From positions 1 to 5,855 of the forward strand of contig JAJRDC010000262.1 of NCBI GenBank assembly GCA_028678635.1: a stretch of 5,855 nucleotides of DNA, written 5' to 3'. The stretch is from Methanomicrobiales archaeon (GTDB taxonomy: Archaea > Halobacteriota > Methanomicrobia > Methanomicrobiales > JACTUA01). Shown piece after piece: positions 5,049 through 5,855 of this stretch. The position numbers were made by a program, and so were the translations under genes. Each line of letters opens with the position of its first letter. The first letter of the stretch is position 1. A model generated the notes under the pieces. That model had not been told where the DNA came from, made no database searches, and saw nothing but the letters and a program-made list of their open reading frames with translations.

Positions 5049-5117
5049 CGGCAGGAGAACCCCCCGGGGAACGGGAGCATCGCGCACCTCCTGCCGCACC
5101 CTGATATGCCCGGCAGG
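5049..5117 (+). promoter_or_regulatory. Operator-like CGGCAGG repeats around a TATA-like box, upstream of the SdpI-family gene
   Basis: CGGCAGG occurs at 5049-5055, inverted (CCTGCCG) at 5090-5096, and again at 5111-5117. The first pair extends to a perfect 9-bp inverted repeat (5049-5057 with 5088-5096). The second pair flanks a TATA-like GATATG (5103-5108) whose centre is 26 nt before the GTG start at 5131. Copy centres are 41 and 21 bp apart, close to whole helical turns. This suggests a repressor site over the promoter; in RNA the two pairings would be mutually exclusive hairpins. Confidence 0.4.
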
Positions 5118-5130
5118 CCAACCCTGTACC

Positions 5131-5799
5131 GTGCACCTCACGAAGCCGGTGACCGTTGCTTGCGGGCTGCTTGTGCTCATCTTTGCCGTGAGCATTATCC
5201 TGTTTCCGTCCCTGCCGAAGGTGATGGCCATCCACTGGGATATGTACGGGGTGGCCAACGGGTACTGGCCGAAACCATGGGCGCTCTTCTTCACGCCGTT
5301 CCTTGCCCTGGGCCTGACGTTGTTTCTCCTGTGGATCCCCCGCCTTGACCCGTTGCGGGAGAACATCGAGACGTTCCGTCCTGCGTACGAGTGGTTCGTG
5401 GCCGGGTTCGTGGCCTTCTTCCTGTACCTCCACCTCCTCACCCTGGCCTGGAACCTGGGGTTCCGGTTCTCCCTCGTCCAGGCCCTCTGCCCGGCCTTCG
5501 CCGCGCTCTATTTCGGCATCGGTATTCTGATCGGCAGGGCAAAGCGCAACTGGTTCATCGGGATCCGGACCCCCTGGACCCTCTCATCCGACAGGGTGTG
5601 GGAGCGTACCCACCGGCGCGGGGCCCTGCTTTTCAAGCTCTCCGGGATCCTGGCTCTGGCAGGGACGTTCGCCGGCGAGCTGGCATTCTTCCTGATTCTG
5701 GTCCCCGTGCTCTTCTCTGCGATATACACGGTGGCCTATTCCTACCGGGAATATCAGCGGGAGATCCAGGGTCCCGGTCCCTCCTCAGGCCAGGCCTGA
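5131..5799 (+). CDS. SdpI-family integral membrane protein (DUF1648 plus SdpI domain)
   Basis: The 222-residue protein has about six hydrophobic segments, roughly at 8-26, 50-69, 88-107, 116-135, 165-181 and 184-204. Residues 27-48 (LPKVMAIHWDMYGVANGYWPK) match the extracytoplasmic loop of DUF1648, and IGIRTPWTLSSDRVWERTHR (143-162) is the SdpI signature. In Bacillus subtilis SdpI gives immunity to the SdpC toxin and passes the signal to the repressor SdpR; most relatives, including archaeal ones, are uncharacterised. No toxin or ArsR-like repressor gene is visible nearby, so immunity is not claimed. The start is GTG 5131: the next ATG (residue 32) would remove the first membrane segment, and upstream ATG 5106 is out of frame. 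There is no clear Shine-Dalgarno, and a TATA-like box 26 nt upstream suggests a leaderless message. The C-terminal tail is short and polar. Confidence 0.88.
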   Translation: MHLTKPVTVACGLLVLIFAVSIILFPSLPKVMAIHWDMYGVANGYWPKPWALFFTPFLALGLTLFLLWIPRLDPLRENIETFRPAYEWFVAGFVAFFLYLHLLTLAWNLGFRFSLVQALCPAFAALYFGIGILIGRAKRNWFIGIRTPWTLSSDRVWERTHRRGALLFKLSGILALAGTFAGELAFFLILVPVLFSAIYTVAYSYREYQREIQGPGPSSGQA

Positions 5800-5842
5800 T
5801 TGCCGGCAGGCATCCGAACCCCTTCATTTCCACTGGAGGAAT

Positions 5843-5855
5843 ATGGCCCCATTCA
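5843..5855 (+). CDS. Possible start of a next gene (4 codons only)
   Basis: A strong Shine-Dalgarno-like TGGAGGA (5834-5840) lies just before ATG 5843, and the frame is open to the window edge. The spacing is short (3 nt from GGAGG) and only M-A-P-F can be read, so no product can be inferred. Confidence 0.3.

Noticed and set aside
5794..5811. A small stem GCCTG/CAGGC overlapping the SdpI-family stop codon.
   Set aside because: Only 5 bp with an 8-nt loop and no T tract; too weak to list as a terminator.

Overview
The window looks like a GC-rich archaeal chromosome segment, most likely from a methanogen of the Methanomicrobiales. This placement is by recall and gene content, not by a search. 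The archaeal signs are tRNA genes without an encoded CCA, TATA-like boxes about 26-29 nt ahead of start codons or mature tRNA 5' ends, short or absent leaders with few Shine-Dalgarno sequences, an archaeal-type UMP kinase, a CxxC/CxxC mini zinc ribbon and a DUF47-PiT phosphate uptake pair.

Layout, left to right. Positions 1-330 (minus) hold the N-terminal part of a conserved protein of unknown function. Positions 427-810 (minus) encode a class II superoxide reductase. Positions 811-1195 hold no convincing gene but are full of inverted repeats; read as RNA in the direction of the superoxide reductase gene, they fold into a three-way-junction candidate, a second hairpin and a hairpin touching the ribosome binding site. 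Positions 1196-1360 (minus, 54-residue zinc ribbon) and 1403-2110 (plus, pyrH) diverge from a 42-bp promoter region. A tRNA-Pro(UGG) at 2231-2305 is followed after 5 nt by nth (endonuclease III, 2311-2943). Converging on nth is a minus-strand set that reads tRNA-Ala(GGC) at 4996-4925, a DUF47/PhoU-like protein at 4859-4239 and a PiT phosphate permease at 4096-3071. An SdpI-family membrane protein (5131-5799, plus) diverges from tRNA-Ala behind an operator-like repeat set. A possible next gene begins at 5843.

The genes are mostly housekeeping: oxidative stress defence, pyrimidine nucleotide supply, DNA base excision repair and phosphate uptake. DUF47 and PiT form a recognised functional pair. 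There is no mobile element, CRISPR array or phage gene. The most unusual material is non-coding: the hairpin-rich leader of the superoxide reductase gene, the symmetric divergent promoters at 1361-1402, the tRNA-Pro/nth junction and the inverted repeat around a TATA-like box ahead of the SdpI-family gene. All RNA folds and promoters were found by eye and are hypotheses.
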